From an uncultured Bacteroidota bacterium (GTDB lineage: Bacteria; Bacteroidota; Bacteroidia; UKL13-3), in contig CAIVZR010000034.1 of assembly GCA_903910445.1 (NCBI GenBank), positions 23,568-87,567 on the forward strand: DNA of 64,000 nucleotides. Reading direction: 5' to 3'. Below the pieces are notes generated by a model. That model ran no database searches, was not told where the DNA came from, and saw only the letters and a list, made by a program, of their open reading frames with translations. Position numbers and translations under genes: made by a program. Below, one piece after another: positions 44,900 to 53,571 of the stretch. Positions within the stretch are counted from its first letter, which is position 1. The number at the start of each line of letters is the position of its first letter.

Positions 44900-45217
44900 A
44901 TGGCCATCAGTCAAAAAATTCGAATCAAATTAAAGTCTTACGATTACAACTTAGTTGATAAATCGGCTGACAAAATCGTTAAAACTGTAAAGAGTACAGG
45001 TGCTGTAGTAAGCGGTCCTATTCCACTTCCTACCGACAAGAAAATTTACACCGTTTTACGTTCACCACACGTTAACAAAAAAGCACGTGAGCAATTTCAA
45101 TTGTGCAGCTACAAGCGTTTAATGGACATCTATAGCAGTACCAACAAAACTGTTGATGCTTTGATGAAACTTGAATTGCCTAGTGGTGTTGATGTTGAAA
45201 TTAAAGTGTTAAACTAG
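44900..45217 (+). CDS. rpsJ: 30S ribosomal protein S10
   Basis: At 105 residues it is normal length. It begins [23 protein letters not shown], has the [28 protein letters not shown] loop and ends in [14 protein letters not shown]10 is part of the 30S head and also binds NusB in antitermination. Together with rplC it forms a two-gene unit between two terminators, instead of heading the long S10 operon. Confidence 0.98.
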   Translation: MAISQKIRIKLKSYDYNLVDKSADKIVKTVKSTGAVVSGPIPLPTDKKIYTVLRSPHVNKKAREQFQLCSYKRLMDIYSSTNKTVDALMKLELPSGVDVEIKVLN

Positions 45218-45360
45218 TCAGTAGACTAAAAAATAAGAGACTCGGAATTTAAGTATTGATTTATCCGAAATCTCTTCCACCGGTAAGTACCCCCAGCATA
45301 AGGTTACCTATGCCGGAATTCATAAAATCAATATCAAACTAAATTTTAATTATTTAAATT

Positions 45361-45975
45361 ATGCCAGGAATTATCGGAACGAAAGTAGGAATGACTACCA
45401 TCTACAATGCAGATGGAAAAGCATTACCTTGTACAATTATCCAAGCGGGTCCTTGTGTTATTTCACAAGTTCGCACCAAAGAAAATGATGGATACGTTGC
45501 TATTCAATTGGCCTTTGGAGAAAAGAAAGTAAAGAACACAACAAAAGCGATGGTAGGTCACTTTGCAAAAGCAAACACAACTCCAAAACGCAAAATTGTT
45601 GAGTTTGTAACAGAAGGACAATACACCCTAGGGGATGTGTTAAAAGTAGATATTTTTGCTGAAGGTGATTTCGTTGATATTACCGGAACAAGCAAAGGAA
45701 AAGGATTCCAAGGGGTTATCAAACGTCACGGTTTTGGTGGTGTTGGTGGTACTACTCACGGTCAGCATGACCGTTTGCGTGCGCCAGGATCTTTGGGTGC
45801 TTCTTCTGAGCCTGCTCGTGTAATGAAAGGGATGCGTATGGCTGGCCGTACTGGTGGAGACCGTACCAAAAAGATAAACCTAGAAGTAATAAAAATCAAC
45901 TTAGAGCACAATCTATTGGTGATTAAAGGAGCAATTCCTGGACACAAAGGAAGCTTCGTTATTATCGAAAAATAA
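45361..45975 (+). CDS. rplC: 50S ribosomal protein L3
   Basis: The 204-residue protein begins [20 protein letters not shown]. It has [19 protein letters not shown] and the conserved [34 protein letters not shown] loop, which reaches toward the peptidyl-transferase centre. The normal next gene, rplD (L4), is missing; a terminator follows 27 bases after the stop. The 143-base spacer from rpsJ is GC-richer than its surroundings and can fold. Confidence 0.97.
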   Translation: MPGIIGTKVGMTTIYNADGKALPCTIIQAGPCVISQVRTKENDGYVAIQLAFGEKKVKNTTKAMVGHFAKANTTPKRKIVEFVTEGQYTLGDVLKVDIFAEGDFVDITGTSKGKGFQGVIKRHGFGGVGGTTHGQHDRLRAPGSLGASSEPARVMKGMRMAGRTGGDRTKKINLEVIKINLEHNLLVIKGAIPGHKGSFVIIEK

Positions 45976-46002
45976 AAAATCATAGTTCTCACAGAAGCAC
46001 GA

Positions 46003-46032
46003 AAGCCTCTCCATAACGGAGGGGCTTTTTTG
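46003..46032 (+). terminator. Intrinsic terminator after rplC
   Basis: A 10-bp stem AAGCCTCTCC/GGAGGGGCTT (one G-U pair) with a 5-base loop (46003-46012 with 46018-46027) is followed by a T-run. It shows that the ribosomal protein unit really ends after rplC here. Confidence 0.88.
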
Positions 46033-46096
46033 TTGAAAGAAGCCCAATTTCTCAATCCATTTTTACTTTTATTTTAATTATTTTTACCACAATAAT

Positions 46097-46573
46097 ATGA
46101 TACATCAATTAGAAAATTTAACGGTGATGCAAGTCGAACAATTGTTTGATGCTCCCGTATTAGTAGCCTTGCTTATTGCTGGTGCCGATGGCCAATTTGA
46201 AACTTCTGAGATAGAAAAAGCTATTGAAATAGTGCATATCAAAAGTTTTAGTGAGTATGCCGATTTGAAAGAGTTTTATCAAGCGTTAGAGCCCGACTTC
46301 ACCCGTCGATTCAATCACCTTCGCAATATCTTGCCAACGGGCAAAAAAGAACGCAATCAGGAAATAACAAATCGATTGACCTCATTGAATGAAGTGCTCT
46401 TCATGCTCCCTTATAAATTCAGTTTGCATTTCTATAAAAGTATTCGCAACTATGCCGTACATATTGCCAATGCCGCTGGCGGTTTGGGCGGTTTCTTTAC
46501 CATTGGTGAAGAGGAAAAGGAATTCATTCATTTGTCGATGATTACCGAACCCACACATCATACGGAAGCCTAA
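46097..46573 (+). CDS. Small helical protein, possibly TerB-like
   Basis: The 158-residue protein is cytoplasmic and helical. LLIAGADGQFETSEIEKAIEI resembles the acidic ADG-x-x-x-x-x-E motif of TerB/tellurite-resistance-like domains, and a later repeat-like segment GGFFTIGEEEKEFI matches the second such motif. I am not certain of the family, and no other ter gene is nearby. It has its own start after the rplC terminator; the spacer shows no clear promoter box. Confidence 0.55.
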   Translation: MIHQLENLTVMQVEQLFDAPVLVALLIAGADGQFETSEIEKAIEIVHIKSFSEYADLKEFYQALEPDFTRRFNHLRNILPTGKKERNQEITNRLTSLNEVLFMLPYKFSLHFYKSIRNYAVHIANAAGGLGGFFTIGEEEKEFIHLSMITEPTHHTEA

Positions 46574-46614
46574 ATTGAAGACTCTTAAATGACATTTCTT
46601 AATACCTATTACGC

Positions 46615-46622
46615 TATCTTTG
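46615..46622 (+). promoter_or_regulatory. -7 box of the glutathione peroxidase gene
   Basis: TATCTTTG followed by CAC matches the consensus, with the predicted start about 60 bases before the ATG at 46688. No TTTG is seen at the standard -33 distance. Confidence 0.4.
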
Positions 46623-46687
46623 CACTAGCATTTCTGTATTCATTGCTACAATTAATTCAAACATAAATATCACTAAATTATATCGTC

Positions 46688-47266
46688 ATGACAAAATATT
46701 TTGTACTCATATTAGTATTCGCAGCCATCAGTTATAGCTTCGTATTTTTAAAACGCCAACAACGCAAAGAGCGTGAATTAGCACTCGACCCCAAATCATT
46801 CTACGATCTTAAAATAAAGAGTATCGACGGACAAGAAATTCTGTTCAGCCAGTTTAAAGGTAAGAAGGTAATGTGTGTGAATGTGGCTTCTAAATGTGGC
46901 AATACACCCCAATATGAGAAGCTAGAAAAGCTATCAGAAAAGTATAAAGAGAAATTAGTAATCATTGGTTTTCCTTGTAATCAATTCATGGGCCAAGAGC
47001 CTGGAACCCCTTCAGAAATTAAAGAATTCTGTACTAAGAATTATGGGGTTACTTTTCAATTAACCGAGAAAATTGATGTGAAAGGTAATAACCAAAATGA
47101 AGTTTATCAATGGCTCACTTCTAAAGCTGTGAATAGCAAAATGGATAGTGAAGTGAAATGGAATTTTCAAAAATATATCATCGATGAGAAAGGTAATTTG
47201 ATTAATTCCTTTTCACCAAAAACAGATCCTATGGACGCGGAAATCATTGCCGCTATTGAAAAGTAG
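46688..47266 (+). CDS. Glutathione peroxidase family thiol peroxidase
   Basis: The 192-residue protein has an N-terminal membrane/signal segment (YFVLILVFAAISYSFVFL) followed by basic residues, so it is probably anchored with the catalytic domain in the periplasm. The peroxidatic residue is Cys70 in NVASKCGNTPQYEKLEKL, not selenocysteine. The Gln and Trp/Asn partners are in GFPCNQFMGQEPG and VKWNFQKYI. Cysteine-type members of this family generally use thioredoxin-like donors. It lies alone upstream of the nuo cluster. Confidence 0.88.
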   Translation: MTKYFVLILVFAAISYSFVFLKRQQRKERELALDPKSFYDLKIKSIDGQEILFSQFKGKKVMCVNVASKCGNTPQYEKLEKLSEKYKEKLVIIGFPCNQFMGQEPGTPSEIKEFCTKNYGVTFQLTEKIDVKGNNQNEVYQWLTSKAVNSKMDSEVKWNFQKYIIDEKGNLINSFSPKTDPMDAEIIAAIEK

Positions 47267-47570
47267 GACCGCTGAGCAGGATGAATAATTTGATAACAAT
47301 GAGATAAATCCGTATTTTCTTTCTGCTGTATAAAACGTAATCCGTCTGACGAAATGCGATATGCGATTCAATCCTGTGATGATTTACAACTCGGATTTTT
47401 ACGATGCATTTCACGATTTACCTATTGCGCTTTATCAAATCTATTCGATTCTTTAACGAAAAAATACGAATCGAAAAATGCGCTTCGTCATGTTTTCTTT
47501 CCCTTTGTAATGTATTATTTGCGCAACGTTTAATTACTTTTAAACATTGTTAGTGGAACCCTATTTTTTG
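47267..47570. other. Intergenic spacer between the peroxidase gene and nuoH promoter
   Basis: No gene is seen in this spacer, where nuoG would normally end. A short inverted repeat TTCGATT...AATCGAA (47444-47450 with 47469-47475) and several CGAT/GCGAT-rich stretches are visible. No nuoG remnant was recognised by eye. Confidence 0.45.
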
Positions 47571-47601
47571 TTTGCACGTCGAATAATTTACCCTATTTTC
47601 G
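47571..47601 (+). promoter_or_regulatory. Promoter of the nuoHIJKLMN operon
   Basis: TTTG at 47571-47574, a 19-nt spacer and TATTTTCG at 47594-47601 match both consensus elements. The predicted start is about 20 bases before the nuoH ATG at 47627. It makes nuoH the first gene of its transcript. Confidence 0.7.
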
Positions 47602-47626
47602 CATGTCTTTAGTTTAATTACAAACT

Positions 47627-48667
47627 ATGCTACCAATAGAGATCATATATAAAATAATACTAATATTAGCTGTTTTTACAGTGACATTAGTGGTGGCCAT
47701 GTATTCTACCTATGCCGAACGTAAAGTTGCTGGGTTTATACAAGACCGTTACGGTCCTAATAGGGCCGGACCTTTCGGGATATTCCAACCCCTGGCCGAC
47801 GGATTGAAAATGTTTACCAAACAAGAATTCATTCCTGATTCATCCGACAAGCAGCTTTTTGTATTAGGTCCTAGTTTGGCCATGCTCACTGCCTGTATGA
47901 CGGGTGTTGTAATTCCCTGGGGCGGTGATATCACCATTGGCGACAAAATTGTAAAATTGCAAATCACCGATATCAATATCGGAATTCTATATTTATTGGG
48001 TGTGGTATCGGTAGGTGTTTATGGAATTATGATTGGTGGTTGGGCTTCTAATAATAAGTACTCATTGCTTGGTGCCTTGAGAGCTTCTTCTCAAATGATC
48101 AGCTATGAAATCGCATTAGGACTTGCCTTGATTTCATTAATCATGATGACGGGTACATTGAGTTTAGGTGAAATAGTTCGCCAGCAAGATGAAGGTTTGG
48201 CCAATGTAGTTTATCAGCCACTTGGCTTCTTAATATTTCTTATCTGTGCATTTGCAGAAACCAACCGTGCTCCATTCGATTTACCTGAAAGTGAAAATGA
48301 ACTTATTGGTGGATACCATACCGAATACTCATCTATGAAACTGGGATTCTATCTGTTTGCCGAATACATCAATATGTTTATCTCATCGGCACTCATTGCT
48401 TCACTTTATTTCGGTGGATACAATTTCCCTTTCCAACATAGTTTGGGGCTCGAAGGCAATATGCTTTCCATGGTTCAAACCTTTGTGTTTTTCATGAAAG
48501 TATTTTTCTTCATCTTCTTTTATATGTGGGTGCGCTGGACTTTACCTCGCTTCCGTTTCGACCAGTTGATGAATTTAGGTTGGAAGACTTTAATTCCATT
48601 GGCAATTTTAAATATGTTTATCACAGGTATCGTGATTGGATACAAAAATGGCTTTTTCAATTTTTAA
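47627..48667 (+). CDS. nuoH: NADH-quinone oxidoreductase subunit H
   Basis: The 346-residue protein has about eight membrane helices. It carries the NuoH hallmarks YAERKVAGFIQDRYGPNRAGPFGIFQPLADGLKMF and FAETNRAPFDLPESENELIGGYHTEYSSMKLG, which line the quinone channel and first proton channel of complex I. WVRWTLPRFRFDQLM is the usual C-terminal block. It begins a seven-gene membrane-arm operon. Confidence 0.97.
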   Translation: MLPIEIIYKIILILAVFTVTLVVAMYSTYAERKVAGFIQDRYGPNRAGPFGIFQPLADGLKMFTKQEFIPDSSDKQLFVLGPSLAMLTACMTGVVIPWGGDITIGDKIVKLQITDINIGILYLLGVVSVGVYGIMIGGWASNNKYSLLGALRASSQMISYEIALGLALISLIMMTGTLSLGEIVRQQDEGLANVVYQPLGFLIFLICAFAETNRAPFDLPESENELIGGYHTEYSSMKLGFYLFAEYINMFISSALIASLYFGGYNFPFQHSLGLEGNMLSMVQTFVFFMKVFFFIFFYMWVRWTLPRFRFDQLMNLGWKTLIPLAILNMFITGIVIGYKNGFFNF

Positions 48668-48705
48668 TTAAGTATCAAACGTTTCGCATTTAATATCGAA
48701 TACTA

Positions 48706-49278
48706 ATGCAGTTAACCAATAGAAGTAAACAAGTTGCCGACACCAAAATGACCTGGGTGGAGCGTATTTACTTACCTGCTATTTTTAAGGGTATGATGAT
48801 AACAATAAGTCATTTCTTTAAAAAGAAAGTCACTTATCAGTATCCAGAACAAAAACGAGATATTGCTCCTGTATATCGTGGACAGCATGTATTGAAGCGC
48901 GATGATCATGGCGCTGAACGCTGCACTGCTTGCGGCTTATGCGCTGTGGCTTGTCCGGCCGAAGCCATCACCATGGTAGCTGAAGAGCGTAAAAAGGGAG
49001 ATGAGAAACACTATCGCGAAGAGAAGTATGCTGGGATTTACGAAATCAATATGCTTCGTTGCATCTTCTGTGGATTATGCGAAGAGGCCTGCCCTAAGGA
49101 AGCCATCTTCCTTACCGACCGCATCGTTCCTACTACCTTTCACCGCGAAGATTATATCTATGGCAAAGATCGATTGGTAGAGAAAATGGATGAGCGAATC
49201 GATGTGAGTGTTCGCCAAACTCAAAATCTTGCCAACTTCAAAAAGAATTCTGAATACGCACATAATAAACTGAAATAA
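48706..49278 (+). CDS. nuoI: NADH-quinone oxidoreductase subunit I (8Fe ferredoxin)
   Basis: The 190-residue protein holds two [4Fe-4S] motifs, CTACGLCAVACPAEAI and CIFCGLCEEACPKEAIFLT, which are clusters N6a and N6b. They pass electrons toward the quinone site. The N-terminus has a short amphipathic region (LPAIFKGMMITISHFF). It is the only peripheral-arm subunit encoded here and lies 38 bases after nuoH. Confidence 0.97.
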   Translation: MQLTNRSKQVADTKMTWVERIYLPAIFKGMMITISHFFKKKVTYQYPEQKRDIAPVYRGQHVLKRDDHGAERCTACGLCAVACPAEAITMVAEERKKGDEKHYREEKYAGIYEINMLRCIFCGLCEEACPKEAIFLTDRIVPTTFHREDYIYGKDRLVEKMDERIDVSVRQTQNLANFKKNSEYAHNKLK

Positions 49279-49304
49279 AAATTGTCAATCAATATTATAT
49301 CTCA

Positions 49305-49805
49305 ATGATTACTCAATACCTATTTTACTTTCTCACCTTCGTTGCCATTTTCAGTGCATTGCTGGTGGTGTTTAGTAAGAATCCGATTTATAGTGCCCTG
49401 TATTTGATCGTTACCTTCTTCGCAACTGCTGGGCATTACTTTCTTCTGAACGCACAATTTCTTGCAGCAGTGCATGTTATCGTGTACGCGGGAGCCATCA
49501 TGGTATTATTCATATACGTGATCATGATGCTGAACCTTAACAAGGAAGTTGAACCTCATAAAAGTACCATGTTAAAAGTAGCCGCCACTGTTTGTGGTGG
49601 AGTACTTGGATTGGTATTGGTTGCTGGTTTAAGAGAAACAGAACTTACTGCCCTTAGCGAATACAGTAATCCAAGTATTGGATTAATCGAACGCCTGGGT
49701 AATGTATTATTTGGAACATATATGGTGCCTTTCGAAATATCCGCTGTGTTATTTCTCTCAGCAATGGTGGGCGCTGTATTTTTAAGTAAAAAAACAATTC
49801 ATTAA
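49305..49805 (+). CDS. nuoJ: NADH-quinone oxidoreductase subunit J
   Basis: The 166-residue protein has five membrane helices. It has the conserved NPIYSALYLIVTFFATAGHYFLLNAQFLAAVHVIVYAGAIMVLFIYVIMML core of NuoJ/ND6, whose third helix forms the pi-bulge in the central proton axis. It begins 26 bases after nuoI. Confidence 0.95.
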   Translation: MITQYLFYFLTFVAIFSALLVVFSKNPIYSALYLIVTFFATAGHYFLLNAQFLAAVHVIVYAGAIMVLFIYVIMMLNLNKEVEPHKSTMLKVAATVCGGVLGLVLVAGLRETELTALSEYSNPSIGLIERLGNVLFGTYMVPFEISAVLFLSAMVGAVFLSKKTIH

Positions 49806-49830
49806 TTCACTCATAAAATAAACTATACGA

Positions 49831-50148
49831 ATGGATATCATCAAAGGAGTGCCGCTTACAAGTTATATTTTATTATGCTCCATACTTTTTGCAATTGGTG
49901 CATTGGGCGTTTTATACCGCCGCAATGCCCTCGTGATTTTTATGTGTATAGAGCTCATGTTGAATGCAGTGAATTTATTGATGGTTGCATTCTCCCGATA
50001 TTTTAACGATAGCAATGCCCAAGTTTTTGTATTCTTCATCATGGCTGTAGCCGCCGCCGAAGTAAGTGTTGGACTCGCAATCCTGATGATGGTGTATCGC
50101 AATACGAAGACAACAGATATTGACGCACTGAGTAAATTGAAGTATTAA
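49831..50148 (+). CDS. nuoK: NADH-quinone oxidoreductase subunit K
   Basis: At 105 residues it is the typical three-helix NuoK/ND4L. It has the buried glutamates of the proton path in MCIELMLNAVNLL and AAAEVSVGLAILM. It begins 25 bases after nuoJ and 28 bases before nuoL. Confidence 0.96.
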   Translation: MDIIKGVPLTSYILLCSILFAIGALGVLYRRNALVIFMCIELMLNAVNLLMVAFSRYFNDSNAQVFVFFIMAVAAAEVSVGLAILMMVYRNTKTTDIDALSKLKY

Positions 50149-50176
50149 TTAACGATCGACATTTGAAAATTAGATA

Positions 50177-52060
50177 ATGGAAACATTTATACCTCTTATT
50201 CCACTAATGCCTTTAATCGGTTTCGCGATTCTTGGATTGGCTGGAAACAAAATATCGAAGATGCTGGCAGCCATTATTGGTTGTGCCTCCATCGCCATCT
50301 CCTTCGCCATCTCCTTGATGGTATTTAATTCACAAATGCATACGGAAGAAGCAGTTACTGTTACACTCTTCAAATGGATTGAAGCAGGTAGCTTTAAAAC
50401 TGAATTGGCGTTCTTGGTTGATCATCTCACTGCCGCCTTCTTATTGGTAATCACTGGCGTTGGTTTACTCATACATATTTACAGTGCTGGTTATATGCAC
50501 AAAGATGAAGCGCACAATCGCTTCTTCACGTACTTGAATCTCTTCATCTTCTTTATGCTCCTTTTGGTTATGGGCAATAACTATTTGGTGATGTTCATCG
50601 GTTGGGAAGGTGTTGGTCTTTGTTCATATTTACTCATCGGTTTCTGGCATAAGGTTTCTGAATATAATAAGGCTGCCAATAAAGCATTCATCATGAATCG
50701 TATCGGCGATTTAGGATTATTGCTCGGTATATTATTACTCTATAAACAATTTGGCACTTTAAATTTCTTGGATATCAAAGCGAATCTAAGTGGCATCGAA
50801 TCGGGTAATACAACCATTGTACTTGCCACACTTTTACTTTTTGTAGGAGCGATGGGCAAGAGTGCTCAAATACCTCTTCATACCTGGTTGCCCGATGCAA
50901 TGGCTGGTCCAACACCAGTATCGGCTTTGATTCATGCGGCAACAATGGTTACTGCAGGTATCTATATGGTAGTGCGTAGCAATTTCTTGTACACCTTAGC
51001 TCCATTCACATTAGAAGTTATCGCCATCATTGGCTTGGTTACAGCCTTGGTAGCCGCAACCATCGCCCTCTTTCAAAACGATATCAAAAAGGTATTGGCT
51101 TATTCAACCTTGAGCCAATTAGGATATATGTTCCTCGCACTCGGCGTTGGCGCATACAGCAGCGGTGTATTTCATGTAGTAACTCATGCCTTCTTCAAAG
51201 CACTCTTATTCTTAGGAGCAGGCTCGGTTATTCATGCCATGAGTGGAGAGCAAGATTTATTAAAGATGGGAGGGCTTCGTAAAAAGATTCCGCTCACCTT
51301 TATCACTTTCTTAATTGGGGTATTGGCAATCTCTGGATTTCCTTTCACTTCCGGATTTGTGTCTAAAGATGAGATCCTCTTAAATGTATATTATCACAAT
51401 AAATTATATTTCTACCTCGCTGCTGCAGGCTCTGTAATTACAGCATTCTATATGTTGCGATTGCTGATGTTGGCCTTCTTCGGAAATTTCCGTGGCACCA
51501 AAGAGCAAGAGCATCACCTTCACGAATCGCCATCATCAATGACCATCCCGTTAGTGATTTTAGCCATTCTTAGTGTGGTTGCGGGGCTTGTACAATTGCC
51601 GCATATCTATGGAGGCCATCCTTACTTTAAAGAGTTCTTAGATACTGTTGCTCCATCAGTTGAACCTGAAGATATCACCATGGCTACGAAAGAATGGTTG
51701 TTCTTGGGTGTGACAACACTTGTATTGGGTATCATTTATTTTATCACTCGCCGCTTCTATGCTGAGCAATCGTTCAGTGGAATTTATACGGGCCTGAAAA
51801 AATTCTTAGCCAACAAATACTATATCGACGAATTATACAGTGCCGTAATAACCAAGCCTCTTAATCATATTGGACAATTGTTTTATAAGATTTTCGATAA
51901 AATTATTATCGATGGTGGTGTAAATGGAGTTGGAAAGTTGGTTAATTGGAGTAGTACAAAAGTTAGACTGATTCAAACTGGCAAAACAGGTTTTTATATG
52001 TTTGCTATGGTATTGAGTCTTGTGGTTTTTTTAATTGTAGGTTTATATAATTTAATTTAA
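50177..52060 (+). CDS. nuoL: NADH-quinone oxidoreductase subunit L
   Basis: The 627-residue antiporter-like subunit has GWEGVGLCSYLLIGFW and the key lysine region KSAQIPLHTWLPDAMAGPTPVSALIHAATMVTAGIYM. HVVTHAFFKALLFLGAGSVIHAM follows, and the long C-terminal amphipathic helix and anchor (AMVLSLVVFLIVGLY) lie at the end. It pumps protons at the distal end of the membrane arm. Eight bases separate it from nuoM. Confidence 0.97.
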   Translation: METFIPLIPLMPLIGFAILGLAGNKISKMLAAIIGCASIAISFAISLMVFNSQMHTEEAVTVTLFKWIEAGSFKTELAFLVDHLTAAFLLVITGVGLLIHIYSAGYMHKDEAHNRFFTYLNLFIFFMLLLVMGNNYLVMFIGWEGVGLCSYLLIGFWHKVSEYNKAANKAFIMNRIGDLGLLLGILLLYKQFGTLNFLDIKANLSGIESGNTTIVLATLLLFVGAMGKSAQIPLHTWLPDAMAGPTPVSALIHAATMVTAGIYMVVRSNFLYTLAPFTLEVIAIIGLVTALVAATIALFQNDIKKVLAYSTLSQLGYMFLALGVGAYSSGVFHVVTHAFFKALLFLGAGSVIHAMSGEQDLLKMGGLRKKIPLTFITFLIGVLAISGFPFTSGFVSKDEILLNVYYHNKLYFYLAAAGSVITAFYMLRLLMLAFFGNFRGTKEQEHHLHESPSSMTIPLVILAILSVVAGLVQLPHIYGGHPYFKEFLDTVAPSVEPEDITMATKEWLFLGVTTLVLGIIYFITRRFYAEQSFSGIYTGLKKFLANKYYIDELYSAVITKPLNHIGQLFYKIFDKIIIDGGVNGVGKLVNWSSTKVRLIQTGKTGFYMFAMVLSLVVFLIVGLYNLI

Positions 52061-52068
52061 GAAGAAAG

Positions 52069-53511
52069 ATGTTTCCATTATTACTCATATTCCTTCCTGT
52101 ACTTACAGCATTGTTCATCTTTGTATTGCCTGCTGCACAAAGCCGCATGATTGCATTCGCTGGCGCTATTCTAAGTTTGCTTGCCGTACTACTATCATTC
52201 AATGCCTTACATGCTGATGCTACCGATGTTGCATTGAGCTTTAGTTTTAATTGGTTACCTAGCCTTGGAAGTAATATTAGCTTTGGTATCGATGGTATTT
52301 CCATGGTCTTGCTATTGCTTACTAATATTTTATTGCCTCTTATCATCCTTACTACATTTCAAAGAGATATCATCAAACCCAAAGGATATTTTTCGTTGAT
52401 GCTTTTAATGCAATCGGCATTGCTCGGTGTATTCATGGCTACCGACGGATTGGTATTTTATATCTTCTGGGAACTGGCACTCATACCAATTTATTTCATT
52501 TGCTTATTCTGGGGCGGAGAAGGTCGTCAGCGTATTACCTTCAAGTTCTTTATCTATACGCTCTTGGGAAGTTTGTTCATGTTGGTAGCCCTCATCATTT
52601 TATTCCAGCATACTACCAATCATAGCTTCGCCATCAAAGAATTATATGCTGCAGGTGCAAGCATGACCTTCGATCAGCAAGCCTGGGTATTTTGGTTTTT
52701 CTTTTTAGCATTCGCTATTAAGATGCCTGTATTCCCATTCCATACCTGGCAGCCCGATACGTATGTGAATGCTCCAACCCAAGGCACGATGCTCTTATCG
52801 GGTATCATGCTTAAAATGGGAACTTATGGATTGATTCGTTGGTTGCTACCTATGGTGCCACAAGCGGTGAGTGCTTATACCGATTTAGTCATCATACTCT
52901 CTATCATCAGTGTGGTTTATGCCTCGGCTATTGCCATGGCTCAAGTAAATTTCAAGCGAATGATTGCTTACTCATCTATTGCCCACGTGGGGTTAATTTG
53001 TGCAGGTATATTCTCATATAAGGCCGAAGGTATTCAAGGTGCTTTGGCGCAAATGTTTGCTCATGGAATTAACGTAGTTGGTTTATTTTTCATCTGCGAT
53101 ATCATTCAAACAAATACAGGAACCGATACCATGGCCAATTTGGGAGGTATCCGTACGGTGAATCAAAAATTTGCTTTCTGGTTCTTAATCACCATGCTGG
53201 GTAGTGTTGCTTTACCATTAACTAATGGTTTTGCTGGAGAGTTTTTATTACTCAATGGAATTTATCAATACAATGCATGGTTTGCAGCCATCGGCGGGCT
53301 CACAATTATATTGGGTGCGGTGTATATGTTACGCGGATACCAAGCCATTATGCTTGGAGAAACTTCTAGTATTACGACTTCGTTTCCTGCCTTGAAATTG
53401 TCGGAAACCATTGTATTTATCGTAATTGCAGGAATCATTGTGATAAGTGGAATTTACCCTAAAATTATATTGGATATCTCGGCTTGGGATGTGCAATTGA
53501 TAGCTCATTAA
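52069..53511 (+). CDS. nuoM: NADH-quinone oxidoreductase subunit M
   Basis: The 480-residue antiporter-like subunit has FYIFWELALIPIYFICLFWGG, containing the conserved glutamate. The channel lysine region is KMPVFPFHTWQPDTYVNAPTQGTMLLSGIMLKMGTYGLIRW, and FKRMIAYSSIAHVGLICAGIF also matches. It is tightly linked to nuoL, consistent with translational coupling. Confidence 0.97.
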   Translation: MFPLLLIFLPVLTALFIFVLPAAQSRMIAFAGAILSLLAVLLSFNALHADATDVALSFSFNWLPSLGSNISFGIDGISMVLLLLTNILLPLIILTTFQRDIIKPKGYFSLMLLMQSALLGVFMATDGLVFYIFWELALIPIYFICLFWGGEGRQRITFKFFIYTLLGSLFMLVALIILFQHTTNHSFAIKELYAAGASMTFDQQAWVFWFFFLAFAIKMPVFPFHTWQPDTYVNAPTQGTMLLSGIMLKMGTYGLIRWLLPMVPQAVSAYTDLVIILSIISVVYASAIAMAQVNFKRMIAYSSIAHVGLICAGIFSYKAEGIQGALAQMFAHGINVVGLFFICDIIQTNTGTDTMANLGGIRTVNQKFAFWFLITMLGSVALPLTNGFAGEFLLLNGIYQYNAWFAAIGGLTIILGAVYMLRGYQAIMLGETSSITTSFPALKLSETIVFIVIAGIIVISGIYPKIILDISAWDVQLIAH

Positions 53512-53571
53512 TAAAAAGAAAAAAGAAAAGACGATAAAGGATTTGTAAAACAATTCAACAATTTGTAATCG

